From assembly GCF_028858725.1 (NCBI RefSeq), contig NC_084763.1:50786152-50850151 (forward strand): a stretch of 64,000 nucleotides of DNA. Direction: 5' to 3'. The notes beneath the pieces are model-generated. The model was not told where the DNA came from. It was given only the letters and a program-made list of their open reading frames with translations, and searched no databases. Below are positions 12,555 through 25,100 of this stretch, one piece after another; the stretch's first letter is position 1, and each line of letters starts with the position of its first letter. The position numbers and the translations under genes are program-made. The stretch is from Colius striatus. Lineage: Eukaryota > Chordata > Aves > Coliiformes > Coliidae.

Positions 12555-12925
12555 TGCAGATCTGGGACCGTTCAGACTGGAGGAGACTGAGGGAGGACCT
12601 CACTAATAATTACAAGTATTTAGAAGGTGTATGTCAAGAGGATGGGGCAACAATTTCTTTTCTATAGTGTCTGGTGACAGGACTAGGGGTAATGAACATA
12701 AGCTGGAACACTTAAGGGAAAATCTACTTTACTGTTCAGGTGAGGGAGCCCTGGCACAGGCTGCCCAGGGAAGGTGTGGAGTCTCCTCTACAGGTTTTCA
12801 CAGCCTGCCTGGATGCATTCCTGTGTGACTTGATCTAGGTGGACCTGCTTTAGCAGGGGAGTTGGACTAGATGATCTTCAGAGGTTCCTTCCAACCGCTA
12901 CCTTTCCATGATTTTGTGACTCTGT
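12555..12925 (+). mobile_element. CR1 LINE 3' end, diverged (copy C)
   Basis: The sequence aligns by eye with the last half of the CR1 at 14731: 'actggaggagactgaggg', 'gagggagccctggcacagg', 'gttggactagatgatctt' and a corrupted terminal repeat ending near 12925. It carries more mismatches and small gaps than copies A and B, so it is an older insertion of a related subfamily. It has no coding capacity. Confidence 0.88.
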
Positions 12926-14329
12926 GAAGGCTTGGGCTTAGCTGGTTGTCAGTGTAATACACATAACAGTGATTCATCTGAATGAGGAAATTAGCTGGAT
13001 TAGCTTTGGCAGAGTAAGCTGTTTGAGATGAACTGTTGTGGTGTTGCTTCCCATGATGGACATTGCCTCTCAGCCTAGGAGCACCTGGGGGGCTCTGCCG
13101 AGCAGTCCTGCCTTGTGTGAGATCCTCAGCCACTCTGCCTCATTACTCTTTATAGACTGTCTTTAAAAAGCTGTGGTCTGCAGCTGACTATTTTAATACA
13201 GGCCATTTCCCTTTAGTTTCTCAGAGCAGCAAAAGGGTGTTTCCATCAAGTCACAAACACCTATTCTTTCTTCCAGAACCACTTTCATTACCAGGACAGA
13301 GGATGGATGGATAGGAAAATAAACATCTACCAGACAGACAATGCAGAACTGTGAGAAAATGGAAATTTACCCATACAGGATTATGTAAAATAAGGTAAGG
13401 GGACAAATTATGTCTGCCTATTCTTATACTCCCTATCCTACATGTTGGTTTAATGCTTGTGCCAGTGTTTGTGCTCCCCACTTCCCAATAATAATAATCC
13501 AAAAACTGCAACTCACAGGATTTGTGTAAGCTGAGATGTGGCCTATTTTGGTGCAAACACAGTTTTCAGTCTGCAGTTCTGCTGGCACTGGAAAATGCCT
13601 GTAATAACTGTTTAAATAGTGAAATTTGTTTCCTAGTTCCTCATAGTACACAGACATCATCAGTAAAATATTCTACTGCATTTTATTGACATATACAAAC
13701 TTGCAATCTATCCATTTCCCAACACAGCATCCATTTAGGCAAGAATGGATATCTTCAGTAGTGGGAAGAGTGTGTCTCTGGATGAAATTATGCACCACAG
13801 ACTAAGATCTCAAGGGATACCACACATGACTATGTCAAAGCTGCATGAGACCATATACAGGCACCATTAGGTTTTCTCATCCAGCTAATCTCTGCTACAC
13901 AGAACCTGGTTTATCAAAGCTTTACTAAACCATATTTTATTAAGCTCAAGTTTAAGAAATGAACTACAAAACTATTTATCAAGAGCGTTACACACAGTCC
14001 ATGAACTGCAGTTGTGAGTCACTTGACATGGTTTCAGGTTTTGAGGTTTCCTTGTGGGGCTCTTTCCAGGTGCTCTGCCTCCTTTCACAGCATGTCAGCT
14101 CCAGGATGGGGTCAGCAATTGATACCGTGCTTCTCATGGGGTTAACTTGGACATAGACCATTCCCTGATAAAGAAAAGAACAGCCACTTATTGGATTGAG
14201 GACCCCAGTCTTCCTGTGGTGGGGTTTTAATTGAATTTGTAGGCTGCATTTCAAATGAACTTTGATGTCTTTAGACAACAAAAAAGGTTCCATCAGGTTA
14301 TGAAGAGTGTTAAGGTGCTCACAAATATA
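12926..14329. other. Intergenic stretch, no gene recognised
   Basis: Only short ORFs without recognisable domains are present. No transposable element was identified. Confidence 0.5.
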
Positions 14330-14354
14330 CTGTATGTAAGCATCTTACATACAG
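14330..14354. repeat. Perfect hairpin, 11-bp stem and 3-nt loop
   Basis: The left arm ctgtatgtaag (14330-14340) and right arm cttacatacag (14344-14354) are exact reverse complements separated by 'cat'. Confidence 0.9.
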
Positions 14355-14730
14355 GAAGGCAGCAAAAGGGAACAGAAGTGTGAAAGGTGAAGCAGGGGAC
14401 TGGTGCAGAGAGGCAGAAGCAGGACAATGGGGTGACAGGAGAGTCAGTGGGCCACAGGGGAATGGCCCTTGGGGGCCTTATGGGCCTCTGCAGTAGCACA
14501 GGATCCCACCAACTGCAGAGGCAAGACTACCACGTCAGCATGCTGCTGCAACAAATTGGGTCATTTCATTTTCCAGATCCATGGTTCTCCCTGTGCAAGG
14601 TGCCCTTTTGGGGATTTTCTGGTGAGGAGCAGAGAAATAACAAATTAGAATTTCTATTTTCCTAGGAGGAAATAAGGCAAACAGCCCTTTTAAAGACCAG
14701 GCACTCATGCTGCCATGTGAAAACCCTCTT

Positions 14731-15448
14731 GCTCATGCACCAGTACAGGCTGGTGATTGAACTGCTGAAGAGCAGCTCTGCAGAGAGAGATCTGGGAGTC
14801 CTGATTGATAATAAACTAACCATGAGCCAGCAATGTGCCCCTGTGGCCAAGGCCAATGGCATCCTGGGATGCATCAAGGAGAATGTGGCCAGCAGGTCAA
14901 GGGAGGTTCTTCTCTCCCTCTACTCTGCCCTGGTGAGGCCTCATCTGGAGTCCTGTGTCCAGTTCTGGGCTTCCCAGCTCAAGAGGGACAGGGAAGTGCT
15001 GGAGAGAGTCCAGCGCAGGGCCACCAAGATGATCAGGGGACTGGAACATCTTTCATACGAGGAAAGGCTGCGGGAACTGGGGCTGTTTTGTCTGGAGGAG
15101 ACTGAGGGGAGATCTTATTAACATGTACAAATATCTAAAGGGTGGGTGTCAGGAGGTTGGGACATCCCTTTTTTCTATAGTAGCTAGTAACAGGACAAGG
15201 GGTAATGGGATGAAGTTGGAACACAAAAAGTTCCATTTAAATATAAGAAAAAACTATTCCACTGTTCAGGTGAGGGAGCCCTGGCACAGGCTGCCCAGAG
15301 GGGTTGTGGAGTCTCCTTCCTTGGAGGTCTTCAAGACCCGCCTGGACATGTTCCCGTGTGATCTGCAGGTGAACCTGCTTCTGCAGGGGGATTGGACTAG
15401 ATGATCTTTAAAGGTCCCTTCCAGCCCCTACCATTCTATGATTCTATG
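14731..15448 (+). mobile_element. CR1 LINE, 5'-truncated 3' end (copy B)
   Basis: This CR1 fragment belongs to the same subfamily as the copy at 70, and the two can be aligned almost base for base. It keeps an open frame through the reverse transcriptase C-terminus ([15 protein letters not shown] ... [18 protein letters not shown]) to a stop near 15119, then a 3' UTR and ATTCTATG repeats at 15432-15448. One 3-bp deletion (one lysine) distinguishes it from copy A early in the frame. It has no promoter or 5' half and cannot move by itself. It lies in intergenic DNA downstream of GAD2. Confidence 0.95.
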
Positions 15449-17289
15449 AATTTTATTTTGCCACCTTTGGGCACAGCCAGGACCCTCCTCTCAACTTGGT
15501 TAGACAAATCTGTTCCAGTCCCTTGTGTCTCAGGGTGACTCCATGCAGATCTGGGTACAACAGGCTTACAGCAAAGCCCAAGCTTCATGCACTCCCATGG
15601 GGGTAATACTCAAAAATACTAAACCAGTGCTCCCTCTCACAAAGGAAGAGCTTTGTTGGAGTAAGGATAATATTGTATTTCCACATCTTGTCCCTCTCTG
15701 ATTTCCTTATAGAGCTCCTAGCTGGGCTCTGTGCAAGTACTAAGTGTAGGCATTTATCTCAAAACCTGCTGTAAACCTAAAGCAATGACACAGAAAAATC
15801 TATTTATCCATCTATTTATTTATTCATTTATTTATATCTCTTAGGCCTGCAGAAGTTTTCTTGCCACTGCTGCTTTCATGGCATCACTTTGTTTTCTTTC
15901 TCTGCTGCTGGCATCGTGCAGGGCAGCACTTCAGACAGTGAAAAGAAAATATACCAAGCAGGTAGCAGATTTCTGTGGAAGGAGGCCCTGGGCCAGGAGA
16001 GACATGAGGATTAACATCTTAATTTTTGTATTGGTTGTTTTATCTTTTTTGCTTCATGGCCCTTTTAAATTGTCTCCATCATATAGTCCGTGTAGTCCTG
16101 GAAAGTGCTTTCACGGCTCTGCCAGAGGCAGATTAGAGTCTGCCTCTGCCCTTAGAGTTAATGCAAGGATAAGTGCTCATGGAAAAAAAAGACATAACAA
16201 AACATAAAAAATGGTTGAGCCTGTCTGAGGAGAATAAAGCAATTAAATCTGTCTTGTAAAGATAAGGTAAAGGAATACCAGGTGGCAGATTTAGACATGT
16301 ATGCTGGTTGCTGAATATCACCTCAAAAAGGGTCTGATGATGGAACTGGTGTTTTGTGTTACATTAATGAACAAAATGCAGCTCACCATGAGAAAAAATC
16401 CAGCAGGACACATAGAAAGTTACAATTAAACATTCTCTTTATTAGGGCCTTGCTCTGAAATGGCACAAGTGATAAACACTCAAGAGTTTATCTGAGCCCA
16501 TCAGTGCTGCTAATGAAGAGACCCGGAGTCATGTTTTACACTTTTATTTGGATTTAGATCAACAACACAGGTAAGATACTTTGGTCAAACACAAGAACAG
16601 ATTGCTATGCCGCTCTTTCCTGGCTGCAATAAGTATAGTAATGTGGAAATAAAAATGCTGGTTCTCCTGGAACACCAAATGTAAATCTTGAATTGGCACA
16701 TACAGCTAATAAATACGTTGTTTGCACTTAGCACTTTAAAACAGAGTTGCACATGCAAGATGTAACCAGGCTACTGATCACCTTCATCATTGTCCCTGTA
16801 CTATTTCTACTTTTTAAGCTCTTTGCTTGCATTTTCCCAGCAAGAAAAAAAATAACATATTTTGCTGCTCTGCTCAGAATTTCAGTGATTAGTCTGCTAA
16901 TTTTGACACGTCAGCAAAGGTCACGTTGAAGTCTTTCCTAATAGAATTGGTATCTCCTCTATAGCTTGACTTGCAACACCATGCATTGCAGGTGGCAATG
17001 GAAGTCCACTGAAGTGAGGTGAGAGGTCTGCCCAAAAGCTAACAAGGAGAGGTTAATATCAAGCAAAGGTATAGTAGAGGGACTGGCATGAATGCAGTTC
17101 TTACAATATCAAGAGTCAATACTATTACTACACAAATAATGACATATCAATAATATATTGTACAAGCTTATACAGCAACACATGTTGATTTGCAACATTG
17201 TACAGTTTAAATCTAAAGTGCACAGCCTCAATCTGAGGTGACAAAACAGTACTATCAATATAATAAAGGCAATACAATTACAGACACAA
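15449..17289. other. Intergenic stretch downstream of GAD2
   Basis: I recognised no conserved exon. The stretch contains a microsatellite at 15798-15838, a small ATG-started ORF of uncertain meaning at 15878-16207 (see findings), and TTTATT words (AATAAA on the minus strand) near 16438 and 16542, which could be distal GAD2 polyadenylation signals. Confidence 0.45.
15798..15838 (+). repeat. (TTTA/TTCA)n tetranucleotide microsatellite
   Basis: An imperfect run of tttatt/catc units ('ctatttatttattcattta') forms a short AT-rich microsatellite. Confidence 0.85.
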
Positions 17290-17295
17290 TTTATT
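17290..17295 (-). promoter_or_regulatory. GAD2: Candidate polyadenylation signal AATAAA for GAD2
   Basis: This is the first exact AATAAA hexamer downstream of the stop codon. An ATTAAA at 17810-17815 is the nearer alternative. Confidence 0.35.
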
Positions 17296-18416
17296 TCCTC
17301 TTGCTTCATGTCCTCATGATATTACACTGAATCAATACTCCATTTATCTATTTTAGATGAAATTAAAACCCCGTTGTACTTGTTCTTTTTTCTCTTCAAG
17401 TATTTTAGAGACAGCAAAACGATATTGCTTTACAAACAGAAGTTGGCCATTCAGGCAAAGTTAAAACCAAAACTTTAGTAGGGTTATAAGCAGACAGGTC
17501 CAAGCCACAGAACTCTTACCAACACTTCCAGATGTTGGGGGGAAAGAATCTCAGTTTCCATGCCAGAGTCACCTCTAATGTTAAGGAATGATGCAGCACA
17601 TGAATTCTGCAAGAGCTCTGCCTATGGTTTCTAAAAATGCTGTGAAGCTCCAAGTGGGCTCTTTTAGGTAGATGTAGCCTTAGCTCCATTTTTTTATCTG
17701 CAATCTGAAAAGCCATTGCAGACAAGAATGGAGCCCAGCAGTGGGAGAAACCTTTGACAAAGCAGTTTTTTACTTAGACCCCATCCCTGTCACTCAGATT
17801 GCAGTCACATTTAATTTAGGCCTCGTCTTGCAGACCTATGTATCTGTAAGAAGTCCTCACCCTCTTATTGTAGCTGTGAGGTTTTGTGCTATTTCTTTAC
17901 TAAGAATTTCAGTCAGTGTTGATTTTTGATATAGTTTTAGAGTACTCATAGCAGAAATTGTCATAAGAATTTACTCACCCATGTGACTTTTTTTTTATAG
18001 GCTTTTTTACCACAGAACACAGAAACCATTCAAATACAACCTTATTTCAGTCTTGGTTAGCACTGTATATTGATTGTGCGTCTGCTCAGTTAGGCCAAGT
18101 GGGAAACATAATTAGGAATAATAACACCTTATTGTTGTATGATAATTGATCTTATTAAGTGGTTTTAAGAGCTGCAGTACTCTTGAGGGTTTTTCAGTAT
18201 TCAACCCTGGAGATACAATCCATATGACGTGGAGAAATGAGATATTGGTACCCTTTAAGAATGTAGTATGTGGGCTTACATTTTAAAGTAAGTAGTAATA
18301 AATATTTCAGGCACCTCCATCAAAAAAAGAAGAATCCTAGTTAATTTTCAGCTTCTGTCCTTGCAGTTTTATAACCCATATAAAATAAAAATATATAGTT
18401 TACAAAATAGGATTTT

Positions 18417-18432
18417 TATATATATATATATA
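18417..18432. repeat. (TA)8 microsatellite in the putative GAD2 3' UTR
   Basis: This is a 16-base pure TA run, 500 bases beyond the stop codon. It is a likely length polymorphism. Confidence 0.9.
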
Positions 18433-18932
18433 CTTCCTTTTGTAAAACTATACCTATTTAAATACATTTGAAATGTTGCCATAGGTAAATTAGAAATTCT
18501 GTTCTAACACTACGAAAAAGGCAAAATACTTTCACTTTTAAACACACAGCTTTGTAAACTCTGCTTCTCACTGCCCCCTCCCACTTCCTCCAATTTGGTT
18601 TTGTCATCATTCTGGGCAAATTTTGCATCATTTAGTCTGATTGTTTTCAATTTAAAGTAGTCATGGTGTTAAAATTGGGGATAAAATTTAAAGCATCTTC
18701 TGTTCTTCCTGATTTGTTTCAATGCAGCTTTTTGTGCAGCTAATTATTAAGGAATTATTCTAAACTCAGGAAAGGACTTTAAAGGAGCCATGTTTCTTGA
18801 TTTTAAACTGTACTCTACTCCAACGCCACGATATAGAAATAGATTTACTTTGGAACAAACTACAAATACATTCGCACAGTTTGTGACAATTGTCTACTTA
18901 GAGGTCCAGGAACAGACTTTCACTCCCAGTTA

Positions 18933-19106
18933 TTATAAATCTTGTCCTAGGCGTTCTATTTCATCAATCAGGAAATCAATGTCTTGGTGAGTTGCTGCGG
19001 GGTTTGAGATGACCATGCGGAAGAAGTTCACTTTGTCTCCCAGGGGCTGATAGCTCACCATGGTTGTGCCATATTCCATCATCCTGGCTTTTATCACTGG
19101 TGCCAC
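18933..19106 (-). CDS. GAD2: GAD2 coding exon 16 (residues 529-585 and stop)
   Basis: The exon encodes [36 protein letters not shown] and [20 protein letters not shown] through Leu585, then TAA at 18935-18933. Arg558, the substrate-carboxylate arginine, is present. One conservative change from human (IDE for IEE) is visible. The acceptor is GCTGCAG. Confidence 0.99.
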   Translation of the reverse strand: MAPVIKARMMEYGTTMVSYQPLGDKVNFFRMVISNPAATHQDIDFLIDEIERLGQDL

Positions 19107-22100
19107 CTGCAGCATCACAAAAAGTAGGGATGATGATGATGATTGAATATTGTTTTCATGATTACCATCATCCTTATTATAACAAAACACAGAGTACATT
19201 TTTACATTTAAAAAAAAAGATGAAGAGCTAGAAGAAGCAGCTAAAAGGAAATGACATCCAATATTGATAAAAATATTAACTTCCATTAAGGATTAAATGT
19301 ATCACTGAAAAGACAATGGGTTTATCCTCTTTCTTTGTCCTGCTCTTAAAATCACCGGGACTTTCCCCCCCTACTTTCTCATCTTGCTGACCGGGACACA
19401 GAAGCTGTTTTTTGTAGTGCTCAAAGCATGTTCTTGTAATCATTTGCCATCTCTTTTTTGTATATAAGAATGCCAGAATGTATGTCAGAAAATGGTATTA
19501 TTGAGCTTTTGTTGCACTTTGCTGAGTTTAGTGACTGCAGTTCACAGCAACTTCAGTAAATACACACAGAGCAAACAGGCGCTCTAGAGATGAGGCAAAC
19601 CCAGGGAACACCGAACCTGGAAAACAGAGTCAAGTGGTGCCAGACTAACCTGCACTAAAATGACCACAGAGGTGGCATTTCCCAGACTATCATGAGGTAA
19701 CCTTGCTTCAGGAGATCATTTTAGGGACTGCCTGCTGCAAGGGTTTCACTGCTCACTGCATGATGTCCAACACTGCTTACCTTCATGAGGCGGCTTGTTC
19801 TTTCCTCACTGTTTTCCATGCTGCGCAAGCTGGGAGGTATATACCAGAAGCAGACGTTTGTGTGCTGAGGCTAAACACAGTATAATAATGGTTTACACTG
19901 TAAGAAATGCTCATAATATCTGAATTGCAATTAAATTCACACCTTCGCTCTCTCTCATACATCACATTGTGACAGCAGTCAATGGTTTTCATTATTGTGG
20001 TCCACTGAGAGTCATCATCGTTATTAATGTAGAAAAGATAATTTTAGGCAATTTATTCCCAGGGTGTCAGATGTGGAAACACATCATCCAGCTGTGCAAA
20101 TTTATTTATGCCCTACTGAGAGGCATCTAGATTTTGTAGGTGTTGTCCCCTGAGAGGCTGAAGGGATTGTGTGGTTAAGGCAAGAGTCTGTTAGAGACTA
20201 TTTAGAGGTGAGTACCATGCCATTTACTTTTATAACATGACAGAGCAAAAAAAACCCCACAGGAGCCACAGCTGGTGCATGTGACAGTCTAAGATTTTCT
20301 TACATTCAATTAAGTTTATTACTTTTCAGTTTGATTCAGCTAGCTGCTGTATTAATATGCATGCATCGCTACATCTTAGCTGGTTTAACTTAGATGGGAG
20401 CACCAAGTAGAAAGGCATAACGTGGGAACTAGTTGTCATTTTGTGTATTTTTGCAATCACCTAACAATTGCCTGCCTTGCTATGTTCCTCTTTGCTTGAT
20501 GCTAAATGTGTGAGTTACAGCAATTCCTACAGCTGTCCGTTCCTTTACCCTTCATAAGACCCAGTGGACCAAATGTGATGATGTGTGAGGTGGGAGAAAT
20601 AAATGACATAGTGGCATGTGGGTATGAGCCTGTGATCTCTGTTTGAAGAAACATAGTGACATTTATCCCCGTGCTGCAGAGCACTTAGGTATGCAGTAAG
20701 TGATCACTACCAGTGACCAATGTTCTCAGAGACAAAAACCTTCCAGGGCAAGTACAGAGAGTAACAGTCGTCATAAGTAGGAGGAAGAAAGATAAAATCA
20801 GATCTTTTTTCTCTCTTTTACAGGCAAAACATCAGTTAACTTTTTAACAGAGGTCTCTGTTGGGCCTCTCCCCAGCCATCACATCTGGAAAGGGTTGCCC
20901 ACAAGGAGATGGGCAGACACAGGACAGGTGGGTGCAGCTCAGAGGTGCAACCACACAACCCAGGCTGTACCATCTTACCCTGGGCATTGCACTCCAGTGG
21001 AGCACCTGACACCCAGGGTCCCACCTCAGCTGAGCTCCCTCCACAGAAATAACATGCCTAGAGACATTTGCACCACACACAGAGGGGTCACCTCTGCCAC
21101 ATGAGCCAGGTGGGCTCATGGTGCTACACACCATCAGAGTAGGGACTGCAGTGCAAATGGTCCCTCCAGGTCACCTCAGGTCTCTGCAGGTCCCCTGTGC
21201 CTACCCACTTGAGAATACTGACAAAAGTGCTTTGCACAACCCAGTTGTGTGGGGCACTGTAACCCCCACTTGTAACAGACCCCATTTTTAGGAAACTGCA
21301 CCTTGGTTTTATTACTTAAGAGCTGAGTCTAATTGAGTGTGTGCTACATTAACCTGAGATGTCAGAGTTTAGTTTTAGCAGGGTGAAAATGAGCAAACTG
21401 AAATTTATGCACAGCTGCCTCATCTCCCTTGTCCCTGGACCCCATGAAGAAGAGAGATATCAGCACAACAACAGGTTTTGTTAGAAAGGACACTGCCTTC
21501 TGTCACATGCTGTTTGGTTTGAGCTGTTGGTAGCATCTCAACAGGTGACTAAGGCAGTGCTGTTGACTAGCTGAGAAAAAGAAGCTGGGATACATACCTT
21601 TCCATCAAACACCATTTCATACCCTTCTCTGTTCTTTATTTTGTTGTATAGGTATTCTGCAAGTTCCAAGCACTTATCAATTTGTGCTTCAAATCCTGTG
21701 GTTCCCTTTAGAGAGAGAGGGAGGAAAAGTTATCTAATTATCTGCTCTGTGAATTGAGAAAGTGAAAGGACCACGTAGCACTTACTAAATCATCACAACT
21801 CTCAGAACTCTCTGTGGGACTGATTAAAGGTATGATTCTACGAGTCAAAGCACACTTGCTAAGCAGAGCTCATTTGTCTCTAGCTCTCGCCACTGACTCC
21901 TCTATACTCATATACCCTGCAAAATAAGCACTGAGTACTAGTTTGGTTCTCAGCAAAATACTTCTAACATATCCAATGAAGGGTGCCTTCGGTGGATTTT
22001 TGCAGAGGCTGAGAACAGTTTAGGACAGCCTAGACTGGCACAGAGACAGTCTGTAGAATTTACAGAGTTCTAGACATGAGGTCTCCTGCTATTTTCAGAA

Positions 22101-25100
22101 GAGGGGATTTTAATCTTCCATGGATGATGAGCTGGGGGATTTTCCAATAATAATTCTTTTTTTTTTTAGTTAAACACAGAAGGAGTAGATAGTAGATAGC
22201 TTTTAGAGCCCAGCCTGATGCCTGTGAAAATGGATCATTTTGTTTAGATACTGCCCTGCCTCTGTAGTGTTTTTCTCTTTTCTTTTCTAACAGATGCCAT
22301 ATGAACTCAGAAGCTGGTTTTAAGAACTGCAGCAAATCTTGTTTTTTCTTGTCTGGCAGAAGTTATAATCCTTTCTTTGTGACATCATAACTGTTCCTGC
22401 AATCACCAGCTGTGATGCCACAAACAAAGGATCCAGTTTTATGAGGGATGAAGGGGAATAAACAGCTGGAATAGATAAACTGTTTAAGTAATTCACATCC
22501 TATTTTGTAACATTAATATTACAAGTGAGGTGTGAGAAGAGGAAAAGCAGTTCAAAGGATATTGAAAAAATGGGGTTCAGAAGAAGAAATTGCTCAGAAA
22601 TGGATACATGTCCCTGCTAAATCTATTCTAGCAGTGGAGAACTGAGTCAAAAGCCCATGTCATTATCCCTATATATAGAGATCTCAAAACAAGGTAGAGG
22701 TAGCACAGCCCCAGGGGAAAGGCTTGGAGTAAAAAAAGAGACATGTGGCTAAAATTGCCTTCCACCAGAGACCTCAGTTAGCACAACAGCTATGTGACCA
22801 CAGAACTTTGCATCCTCCTTTACAGAGTCTCACAGCCTTCAGCTACATTTAATGTCTGTCTCAGAATTGTTTTCAGCATTTTAATGAAGCACATGAGGAT
22901 CTTTAAGGCTTTCTGGAAATGAAAACAGTGATGTCATCTCTGAACAAACCTGAGGCAACTTGACATAACAGATGGAATAAATATATAGAACAAGTTATTT
23001 AGAACAGTTCTACAAATACAGATGAATTAATCATCAGAGCTGGTGTGTTCAAATTTCCCAGCAAACAGGTTTTTGATAAGTTTTCCTCTACTCCTTCAAA
23101 AGATGACTTTGTATCTGCTGCATACAACGAAACTAGGTATTCCAGTCATTAAACACTTGCCATATTTAACTTCTGAACGTCATTAAAACATCTTTTGATT
23201 TCCAGAAGTCTTTGTAGCAGCATTCCTAGGTATATGATTTATGCTGTTAAGACTCCTACAGTTACACAAAGCAAATGCTATGCAAAGCCATGGAGTTCAA
23301 GTTTCAAAATCATGTGTGCTGCTTTGAAGCTCAATTATTAAAAGGAGCAAACCCCAGAAAATAATAATGTTCTTTCTTTCATGTTATATGTGGGAAAATC
23401 AGGTCAGATATTTTCTAAAATGATGATTACAGGAAAAAAAAATCCTTGTATCTGGTGTGCATTATTTGAACACAAACAAATGTAGTGCAGGCAGTCCTAC
23501 CTTTGCCCTCCACATCAGCCATAGCTTGAAGACATCAACATGCCGTCCACATTGCAAAGCTTTGTCTCCTGTGTCATAAGACAGGTCATAGTGCTTGTCT
23601 TGTTGAAAGAGGTAGGAAGCATGCATTTGATTGCAACTCTGCATCAGTCCCTTATAGAAATAAAGAAACAATAAGTGATCTTGGTACAGAGGTTATCACT
23701 GTTTTAAGGGTTGCTTTGGATGGGAAATTTGCTCAGTGAACTAAGTTTTTCATATACCATTCAGTGCCCAGGACATCTTGGTACCTGAGCCAGTAATATG
23801 TAAAAAAAGAAGAAGCTGGACCTAATGCTTCCTAGTATCATTATGCACAAGTTCATTCTCAGATGTAGCTTTTTACTCTTTGTTCCAGTTCCTTTTCCTC
23901 CTTTCCTTGGAAGACATATCTTCTAGTTGAATCAGACCAAGCCAATTTTGTGACTAGTCTAAATGAGACCACACCACTTTTCTAATTGCTTTGGTATCTT
24001 AAATTCTGATTTTCATTGTTTTCCTTCTTTGTAGGCACAGTTGTTTTCTGCAAAGCCCTCAGATGCAGATTGGATGCTGAAGTGGTGTGGAAAGCTTTGA
24101 ACAGATAGAGAGCACGTGGCCTTCAAACAGCTAGCTAGAGCTATTTCAGGGTTGCAAAATACCATTCTGAGAGGCAGCTTTGTGGGAGGGCCAGAAGCCA
24201 ACAAGGTGAAGAAACCCAGGTCATGAAAGTGTGAGGATTCCTTTTTACCTTTTTTAGTGGAATGCAGAGAGTCACATTCTAGCTCTAGTTAAGTCCTCAA
24301 CCAAGTTTAAGCTATACCTTTGGGCTGTTTCCTAAAACTGCAAATTTCAGTCCAAGAAGAATCAAAACTTGGCTGTTTATCATCAAGTCTAATCTTTATG
24401 TGTAACTCAAAACTGAGATAGTAAAATGGGATGGGAAAAAAATTACTTTTTCCTAATCTGAGCCATCTGTTCTCCCTAGACAAGGATGGTGCTGACTTCA
24501 GCCAGCCAGGATTTGTCTCAGGCAACTGACCCAGAGGACAAATAAAAGCCAGCTTCTCTCTTCCTAAATGCAATCACTTTGTGTACAATCTGTTGTACAG
24601 CTGTTATCAAAACAGCAACCAGCTTTTTGATAGCTGGTCTAGTAAGTGGTGGTTGTGTAACAGCTGTCCCATTAACTGATGGTTATGTGAAAATTAAGGC
24701 TCGAAGTGCAATCCAAATTCTAGTACTAAATGAAATGTAGTACTAGAATTTTATTCCAAGTGAACTTTGTGTTCCATTTTTAGTTCCATGTTCCCCAAAG
24801 TGGATAGATGGATCAGAGCTGGGTGAAAATATCAATCATAAAAGACTAGAAAGTGTAATGCTGCCTAGATTGTGAACCAAATGTTTTGCTGCATGCAAGA
24901 GGGTTAGACTTTGCCTAAAGTTACACTTTATGGTACATAGTAACTAGTGGAGTTATACAGCTATACACACACAACTTAACTATGGACATTTGGGATAGAA
25001 AGCCACAAAACTAAATAAAGATATTGCCATTGATGGATCTATCATTTCTGCTTGACAGCTGCTTTAATTCGTTCTGCAGTTCTAGCCTGAGCATGTAACT

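Larger units (their letters stand above)
17290..18932 (-). other. GAD2: Putative GAD2 3' UTR
   Basis: Reading down from the GAD2 stop codon at 18933, the first minus-strand ATTAAA is at 17810-17815 and the first canonical AATAAA is at 17290-17295. That gives a 3' UTR of about 1.1 or 1.6 kb. It is AT-rich, contains a (TA)8 run at 18417-18432, and has no competing ORF on this strand. The true cleavage site cannot be fixed without transcript data. Confidence 0.4.
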
